From Girardinichthys multiradiatus (Eukaryota; Chordata; Actinopteri; Cyprinodontiformes; Goodeidae): a DNA stretch of 64,000 nt. The notes beneath the pieces are model-generated. The model was not told where the DNA came from. It did not search any database and was given only the letters and a program-made list of their open reading frames with translations. The position numbers and the translations under genes are program-made. Each line of letters opens with the position of its first letter. The stretch's first letter is position 1. Location: NCBI RefSeq assembly GCF_021462225.1, contig NC_061808.1:19505119-19569118 (forward strand). Direction: 5' to 3'. This document shows, in pieces, positions 47,511-57,571 of this stretch.

Positions 47511-47553
47511 ATCAGAATCAACTTTATTCTCCAAGCTTGGGACACAAAAAATG
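47511..47553 (+). repeat. retroelement 3'-tail remnant
   Basis: ATCAGAATCAACTTTATTC and AAGCTTGGGACACAAA resemble the repeat tail at 29414. A (TA)15 run follows closely. Confidence 0.4.
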
Positions 47554-47571
47554 TTTTAAAAAAGCTTCTTT

Positions 47572-47575
<4 letters not shown>

Positions 47576-47605
<30 letters not shown>
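47576..47605. repeat. (TA)15 microsatellite
   Basis: Fifteen perfect TA units, about 110 bp downstream of the FNIII exon donor on the gene strand. Confidence 0.95.
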
Positions 47606-47608
<3 letters not shown>

Positions 47609-47715
47609 TGTTTTTACACAAGTGGGAAAGAAGGTTTAATTAGCAGAATAAAATACTACAGACCACAGTGCAGGTTGGCATCTGCAGTGCCATCTTAGCT
47701 GTGTAAGAAGCATAC

Positions 47716-47920
47716 CTTGGTTAGAGCTGTTGGAAGAGAACCGGTCCGTTTTTTTGAGGGTGCGAAAGTGAACTTTCTTGCTGGCTTGGCTTTCCCCATA
47801 TAACCCAATAGACTGGACCTGGATAATGTAGTCCATCTCTTCCTCCAGGTCCCAAAGAACACAAGAGCGACTGGTGGTGTTGACCTCACGAATGAACCGC
47901 TGCATGTGTCCATCCTGCCT
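47716..47920 (-). CDS. fndc5: fndc exon: second half of the FNIII domain
   Basis: A 205-nt exon between acceptor TACCTTCCAG and donor GTATGC. It reads RQDGHMQRFIREVNTT, then SCVLWDLEEEMDYIIQVQSI, GLYGESQASKKVHFRTLK and a polar end with SSNSSNQ. EVNTT is a conserved N-glycosylation site of this family, and the NSS near the end is a second possible site. The beta-strand residues W, Y and the L.P/G turns fit an FNIII fold. The ATG-started open frame that extends past 47920 runs into intron; the acceptor sets the true border. Phases: enters 0, leaves 1. Confidence 0.94.
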
Positions 47921-49893
47921 CTGGAAGGTAAAAGAAATAGAGACAACACAATAACTTAAACTGTTGAGCAATACCAGCAAAGATCAATACTGAGGGAAGT
48001 TAGGAGATCAGGGTGACCACACAGCCCTGCAAAACAAGTCTCTTTGAGAGGCATTGTCTTCTCTTGAAATTGTCATCGCTTCGCATCATTAAATTTGATG
48101 GGCTAATGTTAAAATCGATAAAGTGTCATGCTGCAAAGGCATTGAAAGGCTTTGAAACAAACTGACCTTCCTCAGAGTCCATACCAATGTGCAACAGAAG
48201 GGACCAGCAAAAAAATTACTTTGGAGAACAACAGGCAGAACTCTCTGTCTCAACATTTTATTATAAAGGTTAATTATATGAAAGCCCGTTGAGTCAAAAT
48301 TGGGATTATTTTTAGACTGTACGCATTTCATGAGAAAAATCTTTAAAATATTAGACTTTGAAACCTTTTCTCCTAGTCAGAGTTTTGTTCTCATCTTTGG
48401 GCCATATGTCTCGTTAAAAAGACTTTCCACGCATAAAAATAATGAATAATGCAATGCTTAAACTCTTATGTATGCTTAAGGCAATTATGAGAGATGTTCA
48501 GACCCAGCTGCCAAACATGATGAAGAACCCTGAGGAGAGAGACTATTCAGTCACGCTCAACAGAAAGTTAAATGAAATCAATGCATTATAATGTAAGCTG
48601 CAGAGAGCATAAAAATTATTACAGGACAGCATGTTGTATTGCATCAGTCAGTAGCAAGAGTCATCAGTTGTACTTTAAGCCTCTAAAATATTTTATCTTT
48701 AGAAAAATAAAGTTTGTGTTGTAAATGTATGGAACAACTCTCCTGACTTTACTTTAGTTTTATTTAGACTTTAGGCTTTAATATACCTTAAGAAGGCATA
48801 TTTCTTAAATGAAACGGAGTCCACGACTTTACAAAAATCATTACATTGATTACAAATCAGTTTTGCCATGCAATCTATAAGCTTCTCAACTAAATATTGA
48901 TCTGAAAATGGCTAAAGTTCAATATATAATCCACTTCTTAATTTGAATGTAGAATCATTGCCTTAGAAGATAGGCTATTGAAGAAAACTACTATGCTTTG
49001 GATTCTTAAAATAACTTGCTCACATTTATGACTGTGCGTGTTAAGAGTAAAGAGCATATAGGTGTAGAAACAAGATTCTCTCATGCGTGAGCTAGGATAT
49101 ACTGAAAGCTGAAATGGGAACAACTTATTCAATTCATTCCTTGTATTTCTACCCAAGCAATTCCCCAACCCTTCCCAGAGTCTCCTTTCCTATTTAAAGG
49201 TCTCCTCTACATAGGGGAATCATCTTTATGCCAAAGAATACTTTTTGTACATTTCTATTTAAAAATAGCTCAAGCTCTGTCAAATTGAATGGAGAGCACC
49301 TTTCAGCAGCAAATTTCAAGTCTTGCCTCAGGTTTCCAGTTCAGTTTAGGTTTGGAGTTTAACTGAACCAATTTGCCAATGTGCGTTATAAAACCATGTC
49401 GATTCCAATGGACTGAGCAATGCTAATAGAGATGTCCAAAGCTTAGGACACGTCTTATAACCTAACCCTGTTTTAACCCTCTCTACAACTTCATCCTTAG
49501 CCTGTCTGTTGTGTCCATTAGTCTCCATTATGCTGTTTACTAATGTTCTCTAACCTCTGAGGCCTACACAGATCAGCTTGATTTATGCTGAGGAGAAATT
49601 GCACACAGGTGGGTTCTGTTTACTAACTGGGAGACTTCTGAAGGTAACTAGTTGCACTGGAGATAATGTACGGTATCAGAGCAAACACGGCTGAATGCAG
49701 TAATGTATTTAATACTTTTCAGATTTTTATTCATAGAAAAAAATTTTACCTTGCATCATTTTCTTCCATTTCACATCCATGTACTAATCTGTTTTGGTCT
49801 ATCACATAAAATCAAGATAAAATACACTGATGCTTGTGCTTGTAACATGATGTGTGGATATGTGACCTGGATTTTGAGAATTTAAGTCATTAC
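47921..49893 (-). other. fndc intron between the two FNIII exons
   Basis: About 2 kb of AT-rich intron. The old Tc1 remnant at 49220-49858 takes up the part next to the upstream exon. No other feature seen. Confidence 0.6.
49220..49858 (-). mobile_element. old Tc1-like remnant, same family as the one at 38494
   Basis: Contains AATAGCTCAAGCTCTGTC, TTGAATGGAGAGCACC, AACCTAACCCTGTTTTAACC, GCACACAGGTGGGTTCTG, GTCTATCACATAAAATC and CTTGTAACATGATG, in family order, with a large internal deletion that removes the catalytic region. The right end lies 35 bp from the splice donor of the exon at 49894. Confidence 0.7.
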
Positions 49894-50009
49894 CTGTTGT
49901 GAGATGGAGAATCCTATTATTATATCCCCCTCTGGAACCTCCCAGGACACGGTTGCTGAATCAGCTCGCAGGTGCATAACAGACACATTGACAGGGGCAG
50001 GGGGCCGGT
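49894..50009 (-). CDS. fndc5: fndc exon: first half of the FNIII domain
   Basis: A 116-nt exon between acceptor TTTGTGCAG and donor GTAATG. Two bases finish an Asp codon (assuming the previous exon ends in G), then RPPAPVNVSVMHLRAD, SATVSWEVPEGDIIIG and FSISQQ. The order P.APVNV...L....A.VSW fits the first FNIII strands of FNDC4 and FNDC5. The start of the mature ectodomain is at this exon, so the missing upstream exon should encode the signal peptide. Confidence 0.93.
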
Positions 50010-51914
50010 CTGCACAAAGCAAACAGGAGGACAGAGAATCTTAAAGTAAGCTGATCAACAAACGTTAGAAACAATGCAAGGGCTACAGATTCATGTAGAT
50101 ATTTCAATTAAAATAATACTGAATAAAGAAATTAGGAAATGGTATTTGCCCTAAAAAACACAAAGGAGGTCACCAAAGTGTTACTATTTTATTTCTGCAT
50201 TTCACAGAAGTACATGTACGGGAAAGAGTCATATATTAAACCTATGTAAAATTGAATTAGAAAGGATCAACTGGAAAAAATGTGGACACAAAAAGATAAT
50301 TTTTTGCAGCATTATAATAGATCTGACAAATTGTGTTTTTAATGCAGAGAGGGGAGAGGGATCTGTAATTAGATTTATGGTATGTCTTGAACATTCTGTT
50401 TGTGATTTAAACATTTAAGCATAAATGTTTAACTTGTCAAAATATTTATTGAAAACCTGGCTTTCAGAATCATTGAAGGTGAGGCAATGAGAGACTGAGC
50501 ACAATATTTGACCCAAAAACAAACCCCTGGGTCCCATTTTTGATTAGTAGTGCCCTAAAATCTCCAGCTTTGTTGCACCTGGGATTTTTCTGGAGTTGAA
50601 CATCTCTGTTCTTTGTCTAGGATATAGATTTAAATGCTTTCTTACATTAATAAACATACAGATTTATTAAGTAGTGTCCCCATGATTATATTTGGCATTA
50701 ACTTAGCCATCAAAACTAATAACTTATACTGAGTTGAGGGTGTGTATGACTGTTTTGGCAAGCGTGCTTCAGGCACCAAGGGTGCTCAGATCTCAGCGTG
50801 CAAGCATTTGTGAAAGAATTACAAAAACCACTGAGAAATCCAGCATAAACTTTTGTTTTTACTTACTATCATATATCTAAGTGTAGCTGTACACAGCAAA
50901 GATGTCTCTAATTAACTTGAGTGGAGGTGTGTCAGCTGATGCTGCACTTTAATAAAATAAGGTTCTAGTATTGATGTGCAGCAAGATACTTTGAAAAAGG
51001 ATGTAATAAAACATTTCCTTAATGCTGCTTTTAAGTTTAAATTTGTAGTGGTACTTTTTGATGACCAGAGTAAATTGGGCTGAAATTCCAATGCTCTATA
51101 CACAGCATACGAGTGCCCCAAGTGGTCAAATAATTGCCGAGTTGTTGAAAAAGTAGGTTGGGCTGCCTTCCGCTGTAGTTGCTCCAACAATTCAGCATCT
51201 CAAGATAAGTGAATCTTCATCAGTGTAGACAGATAATCTGCCTAGCTTAGTTTAGCATAAAAAACCTTAATGTTATGATTGCATCATTGCCGCATCATGG
51301 TGTAGCATGTGTGTCAATTCCTGTAGTAGTGTTTTGGTTTTTTTTGCTGCATATGTGGTGTACACAAAATGCAGTACCTATGCCACAGAAGCGGTCCAAA
51401 AAATGTGAAACAGCCTGGCTTATATGATGAGCAACTGAGGTAGACTACAGTGTGCGATGGCGATGCTGGAGAATTATATACCTAAGGCAGCTCATCTTCC
51501 GATGCCTTTGAAACACAACGTTGTGATGCTGAAAATATTCATTTTAGTACACAGAAAATAAAAGAGTTAACTAAAGCCAGATTGTAAATAATACATGATG
51601 ATACAGTTATGGTGTGCTATTTTATACTTGGAAGTTATAAGTTCTGAGTTCGGAAATAAAAACACTGGCATACCCCCTGAAGTTAGAAATCTGACTTTGA
51701 AAAACCCTGTCCTAGAAAACCAACAAGGCTGCTGCTTGTACCCAATATTGTAAAAAAGATATCACATTGTTATTTATTTGCAAGAATACTGTTTTGTGTC
51801 TCATTAAATCTGCAGCATGTGAAGTATTGTACAACAACATATATTGTCTAATGTTTTCTCAATGCAAAAAATTATAAGAAACATATTTTATTTTTAAGCT
51901 TTTTTTGCTAATGA
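50010..51914 (-). other. probable fndc first intron, unannotated part
   Basis: AT-rich non-coding DNA upstream of the first FNIII exon. I searched for a signal-peptide exon and found none convincing. The open frame at 50912-51190 on - is not supported. Confidence 0.45.
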
Positions 51915-52420
51915 TTGTTTTTTTTAACACTTTATTTATATTGATTTTCAAACAAACATCAAACAAATTACATTTTCACAATTATAGTATATGTAATCCT
52001 ATATGACAATAAAGACTCACATGACTCAGACAAAAAAGAAAGAGAGAAAAAAAACAACCCCTAGGCATCCTATTACATTTTAGCATAGACAAGACTGATC
52101 AACAGTGCATAATAAATGACACGCATAACTATGGCTCCAGACCGAGAAACACATTCACATAAAGAAATGGGTTCCAGATTTTATCAAATTTGTCAGTAGA
52201 TCCATTCATGGTATATCTGATTTTTTCCAGTTTTATATTTTGCATCATATCTCTTATCCAATGATGTTGGAGATAAGTTGGAGGTTTTGTGTCTTTCTAT
52301 TTAAAAAGAATAACCCTCCTAGCCAGTAGAGAGGAGAAGGCGATGGCATGTTGTAGCTGATAATGACTGTTTCATGTTGGAACACAACAATAATGTGCTA
52401 ACTAAAGAATAGTGTCACCT
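51915..52420 (-). repeat. possible LINE 3' remnant
   Basis: Wording such as GGGTTCCAGATTTTATC followed by AAATTTGTCAG, and ATTTTTTCCAGTTTTATATT then TCTTATCCAATGATG, looks like a dispersed fish repeat, read from its 3' end on this strand. I cannot name the family with certainty. Confidence 0.35.
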
Positions 52421-52596
52421 ATAACATTGAAAAACATTGTTTAAATGAAAAAATGTATCTCACATGTCCTAGTTGGAGGTCAGTACATTCAATGTATTGA
52501 ATTCTGTTTCAGTCGGTGTGGGCTGACCTAAGAGCTACTTCTTTTGAAGGGTGACAGACAGCACTGATAGACAAATATATTTTATAGAAATGTCTG

Positions 52597-52621
52597 ATTC
52601 AATTCAATTCAATTCAATTCA
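52597..52621. repeat. (AATTC)n tail of the retroelement-like unit
   Basis: ATTC followed by four perfect AATTC units, directly next to the conserved 3' end of the unit. Confidence 0.9.
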
Positions 52622-53326
52622 AAGATACTTTATTGATCCCCGAGGGGAAATTAGAATTCCAGTACAACCCATCCAAACATACATCATGACACAAGACAAT
52701 GGGGGGACGGGTCACCGAGGCTTTGCTGCCCACTCACAGGCGCTGCCCTTGCTAGATGAGAAAAGAGGCCACATTAGGTAAGTAGAGGGGAAAAAAATCA
52801 TATTTCACACTTTATCCTTAGCAGGATACAGTTTGAGATTGCAAAAAACCTCGGCACAAAGAAGCAACAAATTTACAAAACAACATCATGCCGGGAACGG
52901 TGAAGGTGGTGTGAGGGGGTGCAAATGTTTATCTTGAGCATGTGTGTGTGTGCAAGTGAGTGTGTGCAAGTAAGTCCATGAAGCACTGTCACAGAGGCCA
53001 TTGTCCTTGATGGTTCGTTGGAATGTACATCAACCGGCCACAAAGTTCTGAGCAGGTCCACAGATATCCTCAGGGAAGGGAGGGGGCAGAGGGAGCAGAG
53101 CGTCATGTTTACATAACTTCCAGAAGAAGTTGAAGATAGCCAGCCATCAAGGCCGCGCAGGGGAGCCAGATTCAGAAAAACAATAATTATTTGGGTTAGG
53201 CTGACTCTTAATTTTCCGTCAGCCTTGAGAGTCTCACTGGTGCTTCTCAAAGGCGAATCCAAACAGCCAAATTCCTGGTCTTTCTGCCAGATCCGAGCAA
53301 ACAACTTTCTCCAAGATTTATACCAT

Positions 53327-53749
53327 TTAACCCCTGAGTCCAGGAACCGCAACCCGCTTGCGATCCTGTATAAGGATCACATCCAGTCTGCGATTCAGCT
53401 CACGTAACATCTCAGTCTGAGTGTTGATCACTCTGAAGATCCCATCACACATGCCAGGCAGCCTCACAATGGCCAGAACAGCTGATGACATTCTCCGAAT
53501 TTCCCGATATGCCAGGTAACCGCTGACTCCAAAAAGCAGAAATCCTGATATCAAACATCCAATTATATACACATCTTCCACATCCTCGACTGACATTATC
53601 GACAGACACACAATCCTCCACTTCTGCCAGGAGTCCATCGTGTATCCGGAGAAAAATGTCCCGTCCGGGCAAGTGGGCTCTCCCGACCCCTGTCTTCTCG
53701 TCGAGAAAATTTGATCAATTGCATTGAGAGACCAGCTGACCAAATCCAT
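53327..53749 (-). CDS. 140-residue single-pass membrane protein of a repeat element, function unknown
   Basis: I do not recognise a characterised family. The protein has a polar N-terminus with a CPDG turn (27-30) and an aromatic WQKW segment at 41-44. A Glu/Asp-rich EDVEDV (55-60) is followed by a clear hydrophobic helix at 59-81 (YIIGCLISGFLLFGVSGYLA), then YREIRR as a basic stop-transfer signal. A C-terminal half that may form an amphipathic or coiled-coil helix follows (TEMLRELNRRLDVILIQDR, 112-130). There is no cleavable signal peptide. The frame is open from ATG to TAA, in an element with a simple-repeat tail, so it is probably the element's own gene. A captured host gene or a chance open frame are the alternatives. 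Confidence 0.6.
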   Translation of the reverse strand: MDLVSWSLNAIDQIFSTRRQGSGEPTCPDGTFFSGYTMDSWQKWRIVCLSIMSVEDVEDVYIIGCLISGFLLFGVSGYLAYREIRRMSSAVLAIVRLPGMCDGIFRVINTQTEMLRELNRRLDVILIQDRKRVAVPGLRG

Positions 53750-54052
53750 AATTCGGAAGAATTTGAAAGATGTGCAAAAAGAGGCTCCAAAAAAAAAGAC
53801 AAGACACAGAGCTGAAGCAGGGCAGATATGGGAGGGGTGCGGGAGACAGAGAAAAAGCGTCCACCTCCACCGAGAGCAGGAAAGAAGGATGCAGTTCTTA
53901 TGTCATGTCCTTAACTGCACTGCATACTAAAGCAAAGAGTATAATCGAAATTCAGGTTTACTCTGAAACCTGATATAACGTTTCAGGCAAGCCCTTGAAC
54001 ATAATGAATTTTCTGACTTATTAGCTATCATACACTTGAGATTTGTAAATTA

Positions 54053-54445
54053 TGATTTTAAAGGAGGGCTGCACGGTGGTGCAGTTGGTAGCACTGTTGC
54101 CTTGCAGCAAGAAGGTCCTGGTTTGACACCTGGCCGGGGGTCTTTCTGCATGGTGTTTGCATGTTCTCCTTGTGCATGCGTGGGTTCTCACCGGGTACTC
54201 CGGCTTCCTCCCACAGTCCAAAGACATGCCTGTTAGGTTAATTGGTCTCTCTAAATTTCCCTTAGGTGTGTGAATGAGTGTGTGCTTGGTTGTTTGTGTG
54301 TTGACCTGCGATGGACTGGTGACCTGTCCAGGGTGTACCCTGCCTCCCGCCCATAGACTGCTGGTGATAGACACCAGCTTCCCCGCGATCCACTATGGAA
54401 GAAGCAGTATAGAAAATGACCGAGTGACTGACTGATTTTAAAGGA
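54053..54445 (+). mobile_element. tRNA-derived SINE with 13-bp target duplication
   Basis: Flanked by TGATTTTAAAGGA on both sides (54053-54065 and 54433-54445). The A box TGGTGCAGTTGG is at 54077-54088 and the B box GGTTTGACACC at 54120-54130, one base from the GGTTCGANNCC consensus. The body then has GCATGTTCTCC, CCCACAGTCCAAAGACATGC and GCGATGGACTGGTGACCTG, and it ends AGAAAATGACCGAGTGACTGAC with a GACT-repeat tail. This is a full-length member of a SINE family dispersed in fish; an intact target duplication suggests moderate age. Confidence 0.92.
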
Positions 54446-55719
54446 AGGAAACTGAGACTTTGTCCGTTTTCTGACCTAAAATGTTCTGTGCATTAATTTA
54501 TACTCTATTCTACTACTGAATATACATTAAGGATGTGAAGCTATGAAGCTACAGAATTCCAATTTGCAGATTTTTTTTCATGCCTTCAATTTTAGTCTGA
54601 CACACATTTGATTATTTAATTCAAGTTCATATGCCTCAGACGGGGTGATTTTCCTTTCCCCTTTATCACTTTGTCGTCATCTGTCACAGTTTTGTTGGCA
54701 GCAAACATGCTTGTTGCAAAGTGGGAACAAAAGCCTGGGAAGAAAAGCGCAGGAGGAAAAGGGGATGACAGTTTTAATAGAGGAGCCTGTTGTCTCTGAG
54801 CAATCGCACAGGTCAGATGGACAGGAAAGATGGGATTGGCTGTAAACGGCAGAGCTTTTTTTCCCAGGGCTTTTGTGTTTACTGTGTGTCTTATCAAGTT
54901 TGTGAGGTGTCAAATAAAGCTGCAGAATGCTATTTGGAGAGGATCAAGTCAGCAGAAATCTCAGAAATATGAAGAACTGACAAAAAAAGCACAATATTTC
55001 AAAGACTAGGACTCACATCTAAAGGTAGACACGCTGAATGCCCATCACTTTTGGTGGGATGGCAGTCAAAGTCATTTGCTGTGCACGGGAAATATTTTAT
55101 CCAGAGTCAATTTTGTGAATGAAAGATTAAAAGCAAAACAATAAAACTACATTTGCAAAAGATTTGCAGCCTCCTTGTACAGTCCTGCTCATAGCAGATC
55201 TTTTAATGATGTCGACTCTTTCATCTCACTCTACTTCCCCTTTTGGTTTTTTACCTTTGTCTATTTTATAATGGAAATAATCAAGGTGTTTAGGACAAAA
55301 GGAGAACTTGATGTAAAATTGAATTCACTCAGGTCAATCAGGACTAGCAATACCCTAATTAGGGACAAAGAAAGTTGGGTTAAATGACAAGCATGACGAT
55401 TAGTTCCTCTGTCTCACAATCTGCTAAGAAATGTATCGGTGGGGTGAAAACATAAGTGTAATAAGTTGACAGCTGTTACTTTCCCGGATCTAAAGACTGG
55501 GAGATGTGCATAAAGGGCATTAGAAAGGTTTGGGCCATTTGTCAATCAATGCAATTGATTTGGCTTCCTTAGATTGAAAACATTTTATTATTTCGCATAA
55601 TAAACTAAACCTTACTGCACAAATTTATAAATAGGATTTATTGGAATGTATGTCAGTGACTTTGAATTTTTTTATATCAGATTGAACAGACTGAACTAAT
55701 TATATCCAACATTCATTAG

Positions 55720-55800
55720 ATCTGTTAGCTTTGTAAAGTACCTTGAGATGACATTTGTCGTTATTTTGCGCCCTACAAGTCCATATTTATTGAATTTGGA
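55720..55800 (+). repeat. LINE 3'-end remnant
   Basis: TTTGTAAAGTACCTTGAGATG followed by ACATTTGTCG and TTTATTGAATTTGG resembles the widespread fish LINE 3' end that reads GTAAAGCGCCTTGAGATGAC and ends in ATTGAATTGAATT. Confidence 0.5.
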
Positions 55801-56009
55801 CTCCTCTAATCCACAGTTAAACAAATCCAGTATTCCCAAGATGGGTTGGTCAACAAACCTAAGTGCAATTTAAAGGTATAGAAATGTTACTATCAAGATT
55901 GCAGGCTCAAAACCACTACTTTCTATAAATACACCATGTTGCCCAATGGTTGTCTTAAACTGAAAAGTTTAATTTTTTTTGGAATATCCACCTACAGCAT
56001 TTGCACCTA

Positions 56010-56070
56010 ATAACCTCATTCCATCTATAAAGCATGGTGGTGTTAGTATCATGGTTTGGGCTTAATGTTT
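56010..56070 (+). mobile_element. Tc1 transposase scrap
   Basis: IPSIKHGGVSIMVWA is the VP..KHGGGS.MVWG block of Tc1 transposases. No ends were identified. Confidence 0.5.
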
Positions 56071-57546
56071 TTATTATCATTTAGTCTAGGGTAATCGCCA
56101 TAAATGCTGAAAGGATGGTTTTATTTATTTGACAACTGAATCTAGACAGAAAACTGTTCAATTATTGAGACAATGACAATGACAGCAATGAATGGTTAAT
56201 AAAGAAATAAACTGGGATTAACTACCTGTACCTCTACAGTTCCTCACAGATTTTGAATGTATAAAATATTCAGTTTGCCTTGGTTCTGGTTAAATTTGCT
56301 TCTTAATCAACTGTAAATATTTTGTGAAAGTCTGAACATTCATGCAAGAGAAGAAAGGTTTTTGAGGTTTGAATCTTTAAAGCATTAGTTTATTTTTATG
56401 CTCATGTCAGAGTTGGAATTTTGAATTTAGAGCAGTATATTACCTTTCTTTCTCATAGGTGGTTACATTTTTCATGTAATCTTGCTCCTGTTAAACACTA
56501 CAGGCACACTACAGGTTACTGAAAAGAGGATTCTTTAGTAACACTGCTTTTGTTTCTGTTGTGAACAAACACCATCAAGCCTTGATTGCCATCAGCACTT
56601 GTCTTAAAGTGAGCCCTCAGCAGGAACAGGTGTAATGTTTATTTAGAGGAGGACATGTTCATTTATCTTACAGCTTGTTGTCCTTTAGGTAATGAGGGTT
56701 GCAGTCAGCTAAACGTAGGTGCAAACGTAGCTGCTATCTGTGATGCAATGCCGGTGGGTCATTTAGATGGAGGAAGTGATTGCTCAGTCAAAAAAGGTGA
56801 AGAATCATCACTAACATTTAAAGGCTTTATCTTATCCCATGCTGTTCTTATTTCAAGCCGTTGTAGCGCAAATAAGCAAGAAATTAGTTTATAAATGCAA
56901 ACACTTTTCATGAATTTTTGGCCCACTTATAAATTCCTACTCCCAGTTCACCCCTTCTGTTAAGTCTTTCAGCAGAAATAGTTGTCAATACAAATACCTA
57001 TGTTGGTTGGATACTAATGTTTTTCTGGCTCTGACTAAGCCCCACAACGTGTTATGTAAGATCTGAAATTAAAGAGCAATATGTCACAGAGGACACGGTC
57101 TGTGTTGGTGCGAATAAATGGTACGACCCTCCTGGGATGCGGGAGCGCTGCCAGGATGAATCACAGAATATAGCAAAAGCCCAGTGCATTAACTAGAGTG
57201 CACATGGAGAAATTGTGAAAGTGCAGCTGGATCTTTGGATGGTCGTGGAGCCCCGTGAAAAGGAACCCAGGAGGAATTTGTCGGCATAAAATATAAAGCT
57301 GTGTCATCTTATATTTCTGACCTCTACGTTTGCTAGCAAAGCACAGTGGACTGTTAGTTTATTGACTGCATATACATTTACATCAAGACTGACAGGAGAT
57401 GTTTTCATTGTCAGATAAAAGGACAGCCTTGTCAGCTTTTCAATGATGTATTATGTTTATTACAAGTACAATTCAACCGTCAATTTCTGTCTGTATTTTA
57501 TTATAAGATGTTATGTATAGTTGGTATTATATATAATGTTCAAATC

Positions 57547-57571
57547 AAAGAAAGAAAGAAAGAAAGAAAGA
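57547..57571. repeat. (GAAA)n microsatellite
   Basis: About six tandem AAAG units. Confidence 0.9.

Larger units (their letters stand above)
27353..50009 (-). other. fndc5: FNDC5/FNDC4-family gene (five coding exons, first exon missing)
   Basis: This is the gene-level span of a type I membrane protein of the FNDC5 (irisin precursor)/FNDC4 family. From 5' to 3' on the - strand: two exons for the FNIII domain (50009-49894, 47920-47716), one for the juxtamembrane region and helix (35988-35899), one for the cytoplasmic tail (30194-30061) and one for the last 13 residues (27394-27353). All borders are GT/AG and all phases agree. In mammals the ectodomain can be shed as a secreted factor. The FNIII half reads more like FNDC4 (SISQQRQ, VHFRTLK, MWAAVI). 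The tail has the FNDC5 signature STPEHQSGGLLRSK. I favour fndc5 (a or b copy). The signal-peptide exon was not found between 50010 and 64000. Confidence 0.85.
52597..53885 (-). mobile_element. small retroelement-like unit encoding a membrane protein
   Basis: On the - strand: a short 5' leader, a 140-codon open frame (53749-53327), about 700 nt of 3' untranslated sequence, a GGGGATCAATAAAGTATC end and a pentanucleotide tail (GAATT)n. A tail of simple repeats after a conserved 3' end is typical of non-LTR elements and the SINEs that borrow their machinery. The 3' end CTTTATTGATCCCCGAGGGG (read on +) is one I know as a common dispersed sequence in fish. No reverse transcriptase is present. The 5' border is approximate and no target duplication was resolved. 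Confidence 0.6.
54446..57546. other. non-coding DNA with small repeat scraps
   Basis: AT-rich. Two scraps recognised: a LINE 3'-end remnant at 55720-55800 and a Tc1 transposase scrap at 56010-56070. The open frames at 54616-54897, 55175 and 56655 are not supported. Confidence 0.45.

Noticed and set aside
52873..53352. 159-codon open frame on the - strand
   Set aside because: Lies in the 3' untranslated part of the retroelement-like unit and overlaps the end of the better-supported 140-codon frame.
54077..54130. tRNA gene suggested by A- and B-box sequences
   Set aside because: The boxes belong to a SINE with target duplications and a long non-tRNA body; no cloverleaf with a plausible anticodon arm was seen.
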